DNA from: Chara braunii | Lineage: Eukaryota; Streptophyta; Charophyceae; Charales; Characeae | Direction: 5' to 3' | NCBI GenBank assembly: GCA_003427395.1 | Contig: BFEA01000252.1 | Span: forward strand, 77,150 to 123,925 | DNA: 46,776 nucleotides | Shown: positions 31,240-43,543 of the stretch, one piece after another | Position numbering within the stretch: the stretch's first letter is position 1 | How the letters are laid out: every line of letters starts with the position of its first letter | Notes under the pieces: generated by a model | What the model was told of the DNA's origin: nothing | Seen by the model: the letters and a program-made list of their open reading frames with translations, nothing else | Databases searched by the model: none | Program-made: the position numbers and the translations under genes

Positions 31240-32170
31240 TATCTTTGTAACTGACAGGAGAGCATGGATTCTGCATGGCTGGCTTTGGGGCAAGGGACAA
31301 ATCAAGGATGAATAGGCATGATTGTGGTTGGGAGGCATGCACCGGACATCCCTTGTCGATCGTTGTGCAGCGTTTGTCCCTTCGGGGGATCGACATCTCA
31401 GTCGGGCGCCCCTCCCGGTCTAGAGAGAATTTTCTCTCCCCTCTTCTTAATTCCTCGTTGCTCCACTTAATCGTCTTCTTCACAACGCCAACTGATGTCG
31501 TACACTCCTTTGCACTCTTCACTCCGTTTTCATTTTTGTCGTGCTTTATCTTCTCCGTTGTCTCCACACCTCCCCCCTTTCTCCCCTTGGCTTCTTCTTC
31601 GCAACGTCAACTGTTGTCATCCACACTTCACCTCGCACTTTCACTTGCCACGTTTCGTCTTCCTCACCCTCCGCCTGTCTCCTTCCTTTAGGGATCTCGA
31701 CCTTGTACACCAATGCCGATTTATCATTCGTGCCCGCTACCTCTTTCGTCCCATCTATTTCGCACACCAGCTTCTACCGCCATATTTTATCTTATCCATT
31801 GTCACCTCACCTCCTCCCTCTCTCCCCTTCATTCCTTCTTTGCAACATCCGCTGTTGTCATCCACTCCTTAGCGTTTTTTTCCTCACGCATGCACTTGCC
31901 TCGTTTATCACGCGTCTCCTATCTTTTAGGGATCTCGGCTTCCTTCACCAACGCTAAATTATCACATCGGTTGACGTGCAAAATTGTGCCCGATATCCCC
32001 CTCGTCCCACCTATTTCACTCATCAGCCTCCACCTTATTTCTTCCCTTGCCGTCCACCTCACCTTACTCCTTAGCTGCCTCTTAACCCTCTTCCTCACGG
32101 TCGATCTAGGCCCCTCTGAACTTACACACACCAATATATCTCCCTCAACACCATGCATTACCGTGACATC
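31240..32170 (-). repeat. Degenerate tandem repeat of about 245 bp with minus-strand frames
   Basis: Two clear units (about 31546-31790 and 31791-32040) and partial flanking units share TTTAGGGATCTCG(A/G)C, TCGTCCCA(C/T)CTATTTC, and CAAC(A/G)TC(A/C)(A/G)CTGTTGTCATCCAC. On the minus strand they encode related peptides (EIDGTKEVAGTN...ALVYKVEIPK and EIGGTRGISGT...ALVKEAEIPK), so the repeat may derive from a repetitive coding sequence. I do not recognise it. Confidence 0.5.
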
Positions 32171-32647
32171 TCGTCCATTTCCTGTGCGTGTCTGATGCTA
32201 TCTTCACGCTATCTCCCTTGCAATCCTCCTCCCTTGGTGCCTATGCGTCCTCCACGTGTTCACGTCAGCTACCGGCGTCCTCCTGTCTTTCACAGCTATG
32301 GCCTTTGCCCACTCAAGGGCAGGGCAGGATAGGACGCCCGAAGGGACGACCCGGGCCACCGGTTCGTTGACCTGTGGCGGGACCGCTCCTCGTCGTCACG
32401 TCAACGGCAGGGTCTACCTGCAGTTTGCGATGCAGCGCTCTATCCAACCAAGTTTCTAATAGTCCTCTGAAGCAGTCTTTTTCCCATCCTGGTTTTCTTG
32501 CCTTCAATCCCCATTCGCTGAGCCACTTCCCTTTCCTAACCCTGTTGTCCTCAAGTTGCTTCCTTTTTTCTGCTGACATGATGGTGGTTTCTGCTTACTC
32601 TCCGATGGCTGCCTTGTTCTACCTACCTCCTTCCTTTTCTCCCCCAC

Positions 32648-33283
32648 CTACCCCTTACTCTCCCTTTTTTTTTTTTTTTTTGAGACGGCTAGCGCTGACT
32701 GATCCAATTTTTTGAAATTTTCTTCTTCGTCCTCTTCCTCGTCCTTTCCTCCTCCTTTTTTTTTTTTTTTTTTTTTTTTTGCTTTCTCCCCTCTCCCCTC
32801 TCCCCTCTCCTCAGGGTTGGCACTCCCTCTGGGATGATCCCACATGACGTGAGTCCTCCCCTCCTCTTCTTGCTCTCTAACCCCGACCCTGTGGTTATTG
32901 CCTCCCTCCCATCCAATTGTTTGTGTTGTCGATGCCTCTGTGGTTGCTGGGCCCTTGAGTTTTTTTTTTTCTTTTTTAAAGGGCGACGACCTTGAGATAT
33001 CATCATTAAGTTGACCGACCCCAGACAATTCAGATATCGTTGGCCACCAGTACCTCTGCCAGTGTTGGAAAATTACGATGTCTTGGCCACTACCCGAACT
33101 TTTCGGGGGTGGGACACAGGGTCGACAATGTCCCATAAATCTGAATTTTATAGTGCCGCGAGTGAACAGAAAAAGGGGGGGGGGGGATGCTTTCTCTGCT
33201 GTAATGATGTTGGGCTGGGTAGTCCAGGAGGCCGTGCTCACAATCTTCCTCCACAGAATGCACCTTACAGGTAAGGGTGTCAC
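32648..33283 (-). CDS. Unrecognised lysine-rich ORF, 211 residues
   Basis: Open frame with a neutral N-terminal third (MTPLPVRCILWRKIV, later QHWQRYWWPTISELSGVGQ), then charged low-complexity runs (poly-Lys, DEEEDEEE). The runs coincide with long T tracts on the plus strand (32661-32682, 32758-32780), so the second half is probably translated repeat. Nothing shows expression, and I know no family that matches. It may be random, or a decayed piece continuing toward the tandem repeat at 31.2-32.2 kb. Confidence 0.2.
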   Translation of the reverse strand: MTPLPVRCILWRKIVSTASWTTQPNIITAEKASPPPLFLFTRGTIKFRFMGHCRPCVPPPKSSGSGQDIVIFQHWQRYWWPTISELSGVGQLNDDISRSSPFKKEKKKLKGPATTEASTTQTIGWEGGNNHRVGVREQEEEGRTHVMWDHPRGSANPEERGEGRGEKAKKKKKKKKGGGKDEEEDEEENFKKLDQSALAVSKKKKKRESKG

Positions 33284-33935
33284 ATTCTGAATGTTACTGT
33301 TGTTTTTTTTCTTGGTCCCCTGTTAGTGAATTGCTCAAGCTGTTTTTTGTCAGAGGATTGTAAGGCTCATCACACTGGCACTTAGGGGAATGTATCCAGC
33401 CATTTTCACGGTCGGATCCATGTGCCCGTTTTTTTTCTCTTTTATTCTTTTTTTGGAATCTGACAACTTGGCCACGGGGCTGAGATGCCCTCATTGAGGG
33501 CACACTCACATTACCACTTCCAAGAATGTATACAACTGCAATCACGGCAAAAGCTTTGTTTCCTTTTTTTTTCCCCCCTTATTTTCTTAGGTTCACGGCC
33601 ACAACTTTTCTTCTTCTTTTTTGTTCGTTCCGTGAGAGTACCAGAAAGAAAACGGGCTCTCACGAGTTCTAACCTTCTTCTCGATGTGCTCGGAGCGCTA
33701 GGACCGGACTGGTAGCGGTAGCGCCCCGGTCACTAGCGTCGACGCGCAAAAAATTTGAAGCTTGTGCGACGCTGTCTGACCGTCACCCCCGCCATCGCGA
33801 CGGGAAACGGAGAAATATCGATACGTTCACTCCATATCGAGAGTGAAGGGGAGTAATCCCAACAGCCGAGATGCTGTCAGGCAGTCCTAACAAGTGCACA
33901 TAGGGTAGGACGAAGGAAATCTTTAGACATAACCA

Positions 33936-36624
33936 GTGAAGGAACGACACAGAGGAGGAGGTAACGAAGGAAGCCCGACTGATAGAGCTAAGCCATCGAA
34001 GATGTCGAGACGAAGAGAGAATCCGGATCAGGGTAGGCAGCGCTCAACAAACCTATCAAACCCAAGGGAAGTAGCGGACAGAGTGAGAGAATCAGTGGGA
34101 AAGTGCTACGACGAGGGACTATGTCCGGAGGTTCTAGACCTAGGGAAAGTGGTGGAGGACGACAAAGGTAAAAGGTTCGTAGTTAATGAGGAGGTCGACG
34201 AAATCAAGGAAGTTTGGTTAAAGGAGCACATGGTGATCCTAGTATTCCAAGACGAAGCAAGACAACTACAGCGGAAGGTCAAAGAAGACCTAATCCGTGC
34301 TTACGAAGATGGTTGGATGGGAGCTAGGCTATTTAACTCGGACGTCAGCAGAGGAAGGATTGGTTTTGAAGGAGCGAACGTGGCATCATATGTGGCGAAG
34401 GCAAAAGAGGTAGCGGAGTGGTTAATAAACCAGGGAGAGATAAAATTAAAAGTGGGAGGAGAAGAATATGTAACCCTTTGCAAACCATGGATGACACAGA
34501 ACGAAAGGAGTTGCGATTGTATGAAGCAAAGGCAAACTTCTGGATAACTGCAATTCGAGTACCACTGGATGCTTACTACTACTTGTGGAGCGCAGTGAGA
34601 AATATGTTCGGCGAAGTGCTGGTGATGCACCCCCCGGAGCGAGACAGAACTAGGCCAAAACTTATTAACGTGAAGATGGAGATAGATCCAGCCGCATGGT
34701 TCACAGTTGAAGATGAGTTGACGATCCAGGCACCGAGAGGCGAAAAGTGGAAGGTGGAGATTATGACTCTATATACAGATTGGTGCAAAAACTGCAAATG
34801 ATATTTCCATACCGAAGAGAGATGTCCCAAAAACCTTCAAAACGGCACAAGGATGGGATAAGGCGGGCCAAGATAAGGGGGACACCAAGCGAGATTTCAA
34901 CAGTACCTGCAAAGTCAACGGCGGACAGGGGAGCAAGGAGGGAGAGTGACAGAATCGAACCAGAGAGAGGCTCACCCACACACGCGGAACCAAGGTGCCT
35001 CAAAACAGACAGAGCAACGCTGCGAAGCAAGAAGGGGACCAAGCTAGAGGAGGGAATTCTTACCTCCTCAACAGGAACTCCCTCCATGGAGAAATCAGGG
35101 AACGTTGGCGCAAAGTTGGAGAAGAGAAGAAACATGCCCATCTATGTTGCCACCATGGCCTGAGAGAGAGGAATGGCCGGGACTTAGGCTGGACAGACAG
35201 GAAGACAACTTCAACACGCACATTCTCACACAGAGAGAGCAAGCCTGTTGGGACCAGAGAGCCCCGCTCCGGCAAAGAGAGGAGCATCGACCGCCAGAAG
35301 GTGGCTATCAATAGGGACGGACAGAGCACGAGAACCATTACGATCCTTACTACATAGACAAACACCAATTGAACGAGATGGGACAATAACTAGTTCACCC
35401 AATGCCTCACTATCCGAAGGGAGCAATGGACTGGAGGCACCTGGGACCACAAGCAGGATACAGAGAAAGGGGGCTGCTGGAACCCAATTTCCTCTCGGAT
35501 AGAAGAAGTAGCAGACAGGGGACAAGTGGCATGAGCATAAGGAGAAGGGGAGGAGCGTGGAGAAGATGGGCGGAAGAGGACACAAGCGAAGTAGGACGGA
35601 GAAATCAGAGCGGAGACTGGAGAAGGAGGGAGGGTGATCAGAGAAGAGGCTGGGGGTGCTCCAGGACAGAAGAAGCGGAGGGACTAGGCACAGGAGGGAA
35701 TAGGGAAAGAGGACCTTCGTCAGAGGCAGGAAACAGCTGGAGCCGCCCGGGAACAAAATTGGAAGAAAAGGGTCAGTTGGAGATGTCAAAATAGCAGGCC
35801 TCCTCAGTCTCAAGGGTGAGATGGGGTAGTGAATGGAGGGAAGAAAGATCATCAGTGGGGGGATCAGATTTGGGGGAGCAAGAGGAAGGTTCACAAAAGA
35901 GTTCAGCGAACTCAGGCATACTAGTACCAAGCAGAACAGGTCAGGTCAGGGAAGATCGACGGGCGGAGACAGCAAGGAAAAGACAGGTAGAGATTGCAAA
36001 AAGAAGACTGGTCCCGCTGCTTTGTACCATGGCAAAGGATGGAAGACGCAGATGGCAGGACAGTTATCCCATCTATTGAAATGGACAGAACTCCAACGCC
36101 GATACTTATCATGGAAGGCACATAGAGGATGTATGGGGCCACAGTCCCAGTGCGATTAATCCCAAGGTCTACAATGATCCGCATCTTTAGTGATACACTG
36201 GATGGCTACCAGAAGCTGTGCTTTCCACTGTTGGATGCTCAAATTCCACAGGAGATGCAGAAAAAACTTACCCAAATATAAATACACTGGACAAGGATGG
36301 AGGCCATAAACGAGTCGAATATGGCATAGCTGGATGAGATAAAGGTGATCCCAGGAGTCTCAGGAGCAATCCTGCTGAACCTACACGCAAAACTGCCAGA
36401 AGAGGAAGAGTTGATCTCATAATTCATGAGGAAAAGTCTAACGGTAGAATGGATAGAAGATTCACAGACAAGCAGTTCAAGATGCAGCTCAAGAGGCAGT
36501 TCAAGAAGTAAAATGAGAATATATTCCCACTCTGCGCAGGGAGACGCTGACCAACACCAACAACAACAACAACAGGGACAGTCACTCCGAATCCAAGAAC
36601 AACTAGCGGAAATGGGAGGCAGGT
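33936..36624 (+). pseudogene. LINE ORF1, copy B
   Basis: Open frame from ATG 33936 (second in-frame ATG at 34002, MSRRRENPDQG) includes VKEDLIRAYEDGWMGARLF and GANVASYVAKAKEVAEWL, aligning with copy A. After a frameshift at about 34500 it continues with PLDAYYYLWSAVRNMFGEVL, RPKLINVKMEI and a knuckle WCKNC-K-stop-YFH-TEERC: CX2CX4HX4C with TGA (34799-34801) between the second Cys and the His. Later frames are Arg/Glu/Gly-rich, and the C-terminal block (LVPLLCTMAKDG) matches copy A near 36020. Non-functional as it stands. Confidence 0.65.
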
Positions 36625-36851
36625 ATGGATAAAGCAAAGGTGGTAATATGAAACGTTAGGGGCCTGGGAGACACCTCAAACAGACGGAAGAGGAGAAGGG
36701 TAAAGGCGTGGGTGCATGACAGAGGGGTGAACGTGCTGATGTTGCAAGAGACCAAGTTGAACGAAGAAAAGTTGGAGGCATTGGGATCATGGTGGGAAGG
36801 CCCACATATATGGGCACCGACGCAGGGGTCAAAGGGAGGAGTGGAAATCCA
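36625..36851 (+). pseudogene. LINE ORF2 N-terminus, copy B, cut by insertion
   Basis: MDKAKVVI, then TGA where copy A has Trp (T-W-N in A), then NVRGLGDTSNRRKRRRVKAW, VLMLQETKL (catalytic Glu) and PHIWAPTQGSKGGVEIH. The reading frame runs into the T tract of the inserted family-B LINE. The remaining endonuclease resumes at about 41634. Confidence 0.75.
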
Positions 36852-36929
36852 TTTTTTTTTTTTTTTTTCCGAAGACCCTTGTGTAAGGCCTCTATCCTGG
36901 TGGTGGTAAGAGAACCACCGGGATTGAGG

Positions 36930-37090
36930 CTTTGCCTGGCGGGCCGTTCCATCTATTGGTGGGGAGCAACACCTACTGGAAACCGGGCCCAACATCCCTT
37001 AAATACATCTTTACAAAACAGTACATCTTGAAAGTGACGCCATTGTGCTGAAAACCGGGTCTAGCGTCCCATATCCAATCTACTCTTTCA
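36930..37090 (-). repeat. Dispersed repeat R1, copy 2, in the 3' region of copy F
   Basis: The complement of 36940-37030 matches 5545-5635 (AAGATGTA, GATGTTGGGCCCGGTTTCC, AGTAGGTG and CTCCCCACCAATAGA). A second, more diverged partial copy follows at about 37040-37080 (CTAGACCCGGTTTTCAGCAC in the minus sense), so the unit is partly duplicated here. It lies within 200 bases of the A tail. Confidence 0.55.
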
Positions 37091-37615
37091 TACCTAACCT
37101 GCAGCAGGGTCGAGTATTGGGGGGAAAAACACCGGGGGGCACCAATGGAGTCTCCTTCCATCCCCTAGCCTCTGTCATCCACCTACTATCCTCATGGCGC
37201 CTATTGTGGCTTTGCACTCTGCAATAGCATATGTTTGAAAAAAGTTGAAACAACAGAAAAAAGGTTGAAATGAGCTGCACTGAAATCAGTTGAAATCAAC
37301 TGACATTAACTAAAGTATACTGAATTGACTCTAGAGTGAACTGAACTGCAACATTCTATATCTTACTATATCCTTCTGCAAGGCACCTGGGGCCCTGTCC
37401 ATGTCACTTGTCAGAACATTAGAGTGTCAAGAAAGAGGTAATATTTCCCCTAAGGACAGTAGGTAGGGTGGGAAGGGGTCTGTGAAATCCTTAGCAGCAC
37501 GTAGCGGGTCGCTGGGATCTACCTTAGTCCAATCGTGAAAAATCAGTTGATAATCTCTTACTATCTCTATCCAGGGTTCCTCCTGTGGTTCTCTTTCAGG
37601 CCGACAATCCCTGGT

Positions 37616-40600
37616 TCATTTTACCTGGGCCACCCATCCCTCCCTTTCCCCTCCTAGCGAGTCCCTGCTGAAACGGGAGATAATTCTGTTAATATCCCTC
37701 GAGGTATGCATTTGGTCAAGCTCATCTTTAGCTGCCTTCCATTGGGCCGCGATCTCGTGTCGAACCAATGTTCGTATTTGTTCCATAACTTTTCCGTCTT
37801 CCACCGGCGCCCCCTCAACCTCAAGGATACATCTTCTCCACCATATGGTCTATAGGACAGTCCGTCTGCCCAGGTTGAACATATTTTCCTCAAATATATT
37901 TCCCCGGATTTGAGGGTAATACCTCAAGAGTACGGCCCTCCAATCCCATGGCCATACTGCACCGGGAACAATGTGTCGCCAAATCCTATCCCAGCTTCTC
38001 CACAATAGTACCGTCGCGGGACATTGGAGAAAAATGTGCTCTATGGTCTCAACACGCTTCCTTCCAGGGTAGCACTGGAGACATTTATGGCACCATGGTA
38101 GTGCTCTTCCTTGTTGTTTTAGGCGAGTGTGCTCTATTAGCCAGTCATTAGTTGGTAGACATCAGTGTTCTTTTTGCCACTGGAGGGCAGAGATTTTGGC
38201 GGGTCTGCTGCCGTAATATGCAAACCACCGGATGGGTTTAAGCAGGTCGCGGTCTACATTGAGGTGGCGATACCATCTGTTTTTGACGTGGTCCCTCAGT
38301 CTGCATTTAGGTATGAGCATCCGATAGACCGATTTGGATTATAAGTTAAGTAGCGTTAACGTATTTACCTCCCCCTTCCTGGTCCGGACATCTAAGGTCC
38401 ATCGCCACTCATCAGGGTCAAAGGGGAGGTCCTCAATCGAGATCATTGGGCGATACACCCTCTGGCAACATCCTTCATTAAGGACCCTAACGCGATATAC
38501 GCCCTTTCGCTCCTTCCATATGAAGGGTTGTTGGTTCCACCGTAAACTATCGTCCTTATGGATGGAGAAGACTTCTATCAGCACGTGCGTTTGGTCAACA
38601 AGGTGCACTTGCCCTATCTCACTATCGTGGTCGGGCAGCCCCACCCTATCTCCTTCCTTTACGCAGGGGCCTTTTCTAGGGGTAGTGTACCAATGAAGGG
38701 GGAAACTATCGACGAGTTCGTTTAATGCTGACTCGGTAAAATGGCAGTACCGCAACCATGTTCGCATTCTCCCTACGCTCTTCCAGCTCCTTGCCTCCAT
38801 GTCCCAGAGGTCCCCAACCCTTCGTACACCATGTTTCACCCAACCCTTCCTTGGGGCATCGGAGCTGCACCGCACACGCCCCCATGAGTCTGTTATTAGA
38901 TGGTTACGAAATAGGGGTTGCCTAAATATTTCTTCCCACCTCTATGGTGCCGGTCGGTCAGGGGGGGGGGGGGGGAGTTTCCTCCATGTGCGTATGAGGC
39001 GCACCCATTGTCTGTCAGTGGGGTCCCCGTTCCTGTATTTTCTAGGTAACCTCCAATACCTGTCCTCGAGCCACATCCGAGGGTCAGTTTCAGGTGGGGT
39101 TTCTGGGGCCATGGCATAAATTTGTGCTAGGGCTAGGGGGACTCATGAGGATGACGGTGATAAGATAATATGTTGAAGTCAACGAATCGTGAGGGTCTGG
39201 AATTGTGTGGCCGGGTCCACAATTCCTAGTCCACCTCTACTCTTGGGTTGAATCACCGATTCTCACGCCACTCGATTTATAGCGTGAGGATTGTTACTAT
39301 CGCCTCTCCATAAGAAGGCCGCCAACTGTTGTTTCAGTACTTTGAGTCCCCTGTTACTCATGGGCCATAAGACAGCCTTGTACCAGAGTGTGGCTAGGAC
39401 CACGTTGTTAATGACGAATGTCTGCCCAAAAATTGATGTACGTTTATTGTTCATTTTTTCCAACTTGGTTCGTGCCGGTCCTGCCAACCACTCGTCATTA
39501 GTCGCCGGCTTCCCTCTATTTGTGACTAGCGCTCCCAGGATTCTTAGGGGGTCATCTGGGGAGAGCCATGTGATCCGTGGGTTTTCCGGGCGTCTTCCCC
39601 CTTGGTGATGCATCCACCAACCCACAGTCTTTTGTCCACAGTTCACAGTCATATCTGACAGCTGGCAGAACCTGTTCATGAGATGCTGAATTTCTTTCAT
39701 GTTTGATCCCGTCGCTTCTACCATTATGGTGAGATCGTCTGCAAACAAATTGGTATTGCTTCCTCTGGGATATTAAATATCTTAATACGTGTGAGGTTTT
39801 TGTCATGTCACAGTTTAGCTGTCAGTGTCTCCATTATCACCAAAAAGAGATAAGGGGTAATAGGGTCCCCTTGTCTCACTGACCGTTGGAACTCAAATGG
39901 GGGTGCTACTGACCCATTGACCTATACGCAAGTGGTGGCATTATTATGGAGGATCTTAACCCAGCGCCGGAAGATGGGCCCGAAATTCATTCTTTCCAAA
40001 CATTTATCTAAAAAATTCCAGTCAACGTGGTCGTAGGCTTTTTCGAAATCTATAAAAATAATGGCCGCATTTGCCTGATTTCGTCGTGCTAATTGGACTA
40101 CGTCGTTTACCAGCAGGATGTTTTCTTGTCTTTTCCTGCCAGTCATGAACCCTGTTTGGGTTGGGTGTATGACCTCTTCCAAAGCAGCCGCCATGCGGTT
40201 AGCCAGTGCTTTAGAAAACATTTTATATACTACTGTGAGCAGTGTGATAGGTCTGTAATTCCTGATATTCATTTTGTTTTTTTTTTGTATAGGAGAGATA
40301 GCACACCCTTCCCCACGGTTTCCCCCATTTCCTCGGCCTCTCATACCTCCTGATAGTATTCCCATAGGTCGGTACTTAAGTCTGTCCACGTAGCCTCCAA
40401 AAACTCCTTGGGAAAGCCGTCTATGCCGGGGTTCTTTTCTTCCTTCATTTGGAGGAGTGTTGTCCACACTTCTTCTTTTGTTAAATTTGTCTCCAGCTTG
40501 TCATGCGTCGGTCCATTGGCAGTAGGAAGTCCTGTATTTCCTTGTTCCTTCCTTCTCCACGTGGGGACGAAATTTGGGATGTATATAATTGTTTAAAGAA

Positions 40601-41640
40601 CTTCCTAGTGATCAGCGTACAGTGCGTTGTGATGGTGGCGATGATGTCACTATTATTAGGGTCAAAGAAGGCCTCATTGACCGTCCGTCGTGTACGTGCG
40701 GTGGCCATTGAGAAAAAATGGGTGTCCATTGTAGCTTCGTGGGTGAGTTTGACCATTTTCCCTCGGATCCTGATTCCTTGCCATCTGTGCAGTGCATATT
40801 GCAGGAGTTGGTCTTTAACTTTTTTTTATGGAGGTAGTGAGGTGCTGTGACTCTTGGGGAGAAGTAGTGAGATGTTGTGATTCTGTCTGCCATTCCAGGG
40901 CTATTAGTTCATTGTGGGTGGACATTTCTTGGTGTTGTCGTAAGGCTGCTTTGGCCTTGAAGAATTCCTTACACTTTCTGGCTAAGAAGATCAAACCGTT
41001 ATTGAACCATACACGATGAGAGTCAAAGATATGTTTTTGTTGGCGCCAGAAACACCATTCGTGACGAATCATTTGTAAAAACGACGAGTCCTTAAGCAAG
41101 GAGGTATTTAACTTGTAAAAATCTGGTCCTTGATCTGGCCTTTTCCTCATCGTTAGTATTATACCACACGTCTTATGGTCCAATCCCGGGTGCGGGCTGC
41201 GTGGGAGAATTAGCGACCATCGCAGAGCCCCCTCCAAGTCGTTAGAAAGCAGGATAAGGTCAATTCGGGATTTGGATAATCGTGTCGGGTCACTATCCCG
41301 TATGCACGTGAAGGCTCATGTTTAGGGGTGCAGAAGGCGGAAGGTATCGAAGACCGAGAGAGTCTCACGGAGGTCTGCTATCATTCGTTCGTCTTCGTTC
41401 GCCGCAAAGGAGGGGGACTCCTGTGGGTTCCATTTGTCCAGTCCCTTGTCGGGAGTAGCGTTAAATCACCTGCTATGATTAAAGGGATACCTTCCGGGAC
41501 CTGCATACCTATCTTCCCCCAAAACTCCCTTCTTTCCCCCACTGCATTGGGTGAGTAAATAGAAAGGATACATAGCAGCTCTAACTCTAACATTCCCAAG
41601 ACAGAGGCCCATCGTACATAGAGATCTACAAGTTCGACTA
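37616..41640 (-). pseudogene. LINE ORF2 (endonuclease end, RT, zinc-binding tail), copy F
   Basis: In order: partial endonuclease (IYSPNAVGERREFW...IIAGDL), the H-containing segment PGLDHKTCG, the linker, RT start (NYRPITLLTVVYKMFSKALA near 40240), TQTGFMTGRKRQENILL, FIDFEKAYDHVDW (catalytic Asp), VRQGDPITPYLF near 39870, FADDLTIMV (catalytic Asp pair) near 39740, the connection region (38339-38875) and CX2C...HX4C (CLQC...EHIFLQC, near 38080), ending DELDQMHTSRDI with a stop at 37616. Frameshifts occur between most blocks, so it is inactive. Together with copy E it outlines the complete family-B protein. Confidence 0.8.
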
Positions 41641-43068
41641 CTAGATTCTGACGCGGACATCTGGGGGAAGTGGGCGTGGATGAGAATCGAGGTAGGGGCA
41701 GAGGAATGACTCGTGATGACGGTGTACTCACCAATTCAAGTAAGGGACAGAACTACCTTTTTTAAAAATATAATCAGACAAATTCCGAAGGTAAACTAGG
41801 TAATAGTGGCAGGGGACTGGAATGTAACGCTTGATGAGGCACTCAAACCAGACTCACGATACGCAAATAGGAGAGTGTCAGAGTCATGTTGGACCTGATG
41901 GAGGAGTTGATCCCTTTCGGATTCTGACCCCAAATGAGTCGGGCTACACTTGGACCTCCCATGTACGCAGGGATAGAGACACGGTCACAAGAAGGCGGCT
42001 GGATTACTTCTTGGTAAGCGAAGACGTCCTGGAATAGGTCACATCAGTCCAACAGATCTGTCACCCGATGTCGGATCATATACCGGTGTTAGATGAGATC
42101 GGATTGCAAGGGGGAATAGAGAGAGGGAAGGGGTTCTTTAGACTAAATTCACAGAATCTGGAAGACAAAGGACCAATGGAGTGGATGGACAGACACATAA
42201 TGCAATGGGAATCAACTTTTAAACACTATTTTGTTTCGGCAACAGAATGGATAGACAACGGGATGAACATTGCCTCTAAAGTTATGGAGGTAGGTTCAAG
42301 GATACTTGCAAGGAAAAGGAACAGACAAAAAACAGAATGCAAGAGAAGAGTAGAGGAGGCAGAGGAACAAATGGAGGGACGCCCAATTTCAGTCCTGGCA
42401 TGGGTGGTAGAGAGGGAGAAGAGAGTAGCTGAATGGGATGCGTTGCAAATAGAGAAGGAACAGAGATGGAAGACGGTATTGGAAGAGAAAGGCATAGTGG
42501 TGCATGACAAGATGACAAAAGAGACCTTCAAGAAGCTACAACCAAGAAGGGCACTCCAACAGCTGGTGGAGTTAAAACACCCACACTACGCTATAACCCC
42601 CCAGGCGGTGACAGCTGCAGGCATGTTGGACTACGCGAGGGTCTACTACCGAGATATGCTGACAACCAGGAGACCGCAAGACGAAGTCAATACCGATCTC
42701 ACGATGGAATCAGATATGTGGGAGAGCACAGCGGCCAGGCTATCTGCTACAGCTAGACTGGACTTGGAGAGACCAGTAACGCTAAAAGAAACTACGGAGA
42801 CACTACGGTCTATGGCAAAAGGGAAGTCGTCGGGGAGAGACGGACTCACAGTGGAATTAACTTCAAGAGCTGGCCAATGGTGGGACCTGCGCTCGTAAGG
42901 GTTTACAACGAGGTATTATCAGGAGGAAGGTTGGGGGAATCAATGACTCATGGCGTCATCACAATGTTATTCAAGAAGGGCGACAAGGCGGATGTGATAA
43001 ACTGGAGGCCGATATCGTTAGTCAACGTATCCTACAAGGTGCTAGCAAAGACGTTGGCGAGAAGACTA
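41634..43068 (+). pseudogene. LINE ORF2, copy C: endonuclease remainder and RT start
   Basis: Endonuclease continues LLDSDADIWGKWAWMRIEVG, an in-frame TGA, then MTVYSPIQVRDRTTFF, VAGDWNVTLD and, after frame changes, SDHIPVLDE (catalytic Asp-His) at about 42070. The linker in one frame (42068-42898) carries QRWKTVLEEKGIVVHDKMTK and YRDMLTTRRPQDEV. A frameshift near 42880 leads to the RT block VITMLFKKGDK, NWRPISLVNVSYKVLAKTLA and RRL, where the 670-bp element interrupts. Confidence 0.75.
43067..43068. repeat. TA target-site duplication, left
   Basis: TA immediately before the inverted repeat; the matching TA is at 43739-43740. Confidence 0.7.
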
Positions 43069-43395
43069 CAGTTTTCCCCCGAACAAAACGCACGTTCGTT
43101 AATTACGAATAGAACGCACGGGGTGCGTTCTATTCAAATATAACGCACATGTGTTATGCTACGGATACAGGGTACCAACTTTCGAAAAATGGGGCCCCAA
43201 AAAAATTAGTACCCTGAATCCGTACTTATCCTTTGGGATTAGCATGGCCTCTGAGCAAGGGTGACAAACATAATCCAGAAATAGTCCACATGTAAAAAGA
43301 CAAGAAAATAAAAAAGAAAAAACACAACAGCCCGTCAAGAAACCAGGTGGGAGCAATCGGGAGGGACTGAGAAGGCGGGAGCGATAGGGCAGCTT

Positions 43396-43471
<76 letters not shown>

Positions 43472-43492
43472 TGAGAGTGAGAGAGAGAGAGA

Positions 43493-43543
<51 letters not shown>

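Larger units (their letters stand above)
36852..41640 (-). mobile_element. LINE family B, copy F, inserted in copy B/C, 5'-truncated
   Basis: On the minus strand the element begins inside its endonuclease (RWASVLGMLELELLCILSIY near 41610, matching RWVSILAMLELELICI of copy E) and ends in an A tract (T at 36852-36868 on the plus strand). Both ends fall exactly where family-A endonuclease homology stops and restarts, so this is an insertion. Truncation at the 5' end and an A tail are normal for LINE integration. No target-site duplication is evident, and comparison with copy A suggests about a dozen target bases were lost. Confidence 0.8.

Noticed and set aside
26800-41640. Copies E and F as two halves of one minus-strand LINE split by copy B
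   Set aside because: For a minus-strand element the 5' half should lie to the right, but E (5' half) is left of F, and both contain the same endonuclease segment, so they are separate copies.
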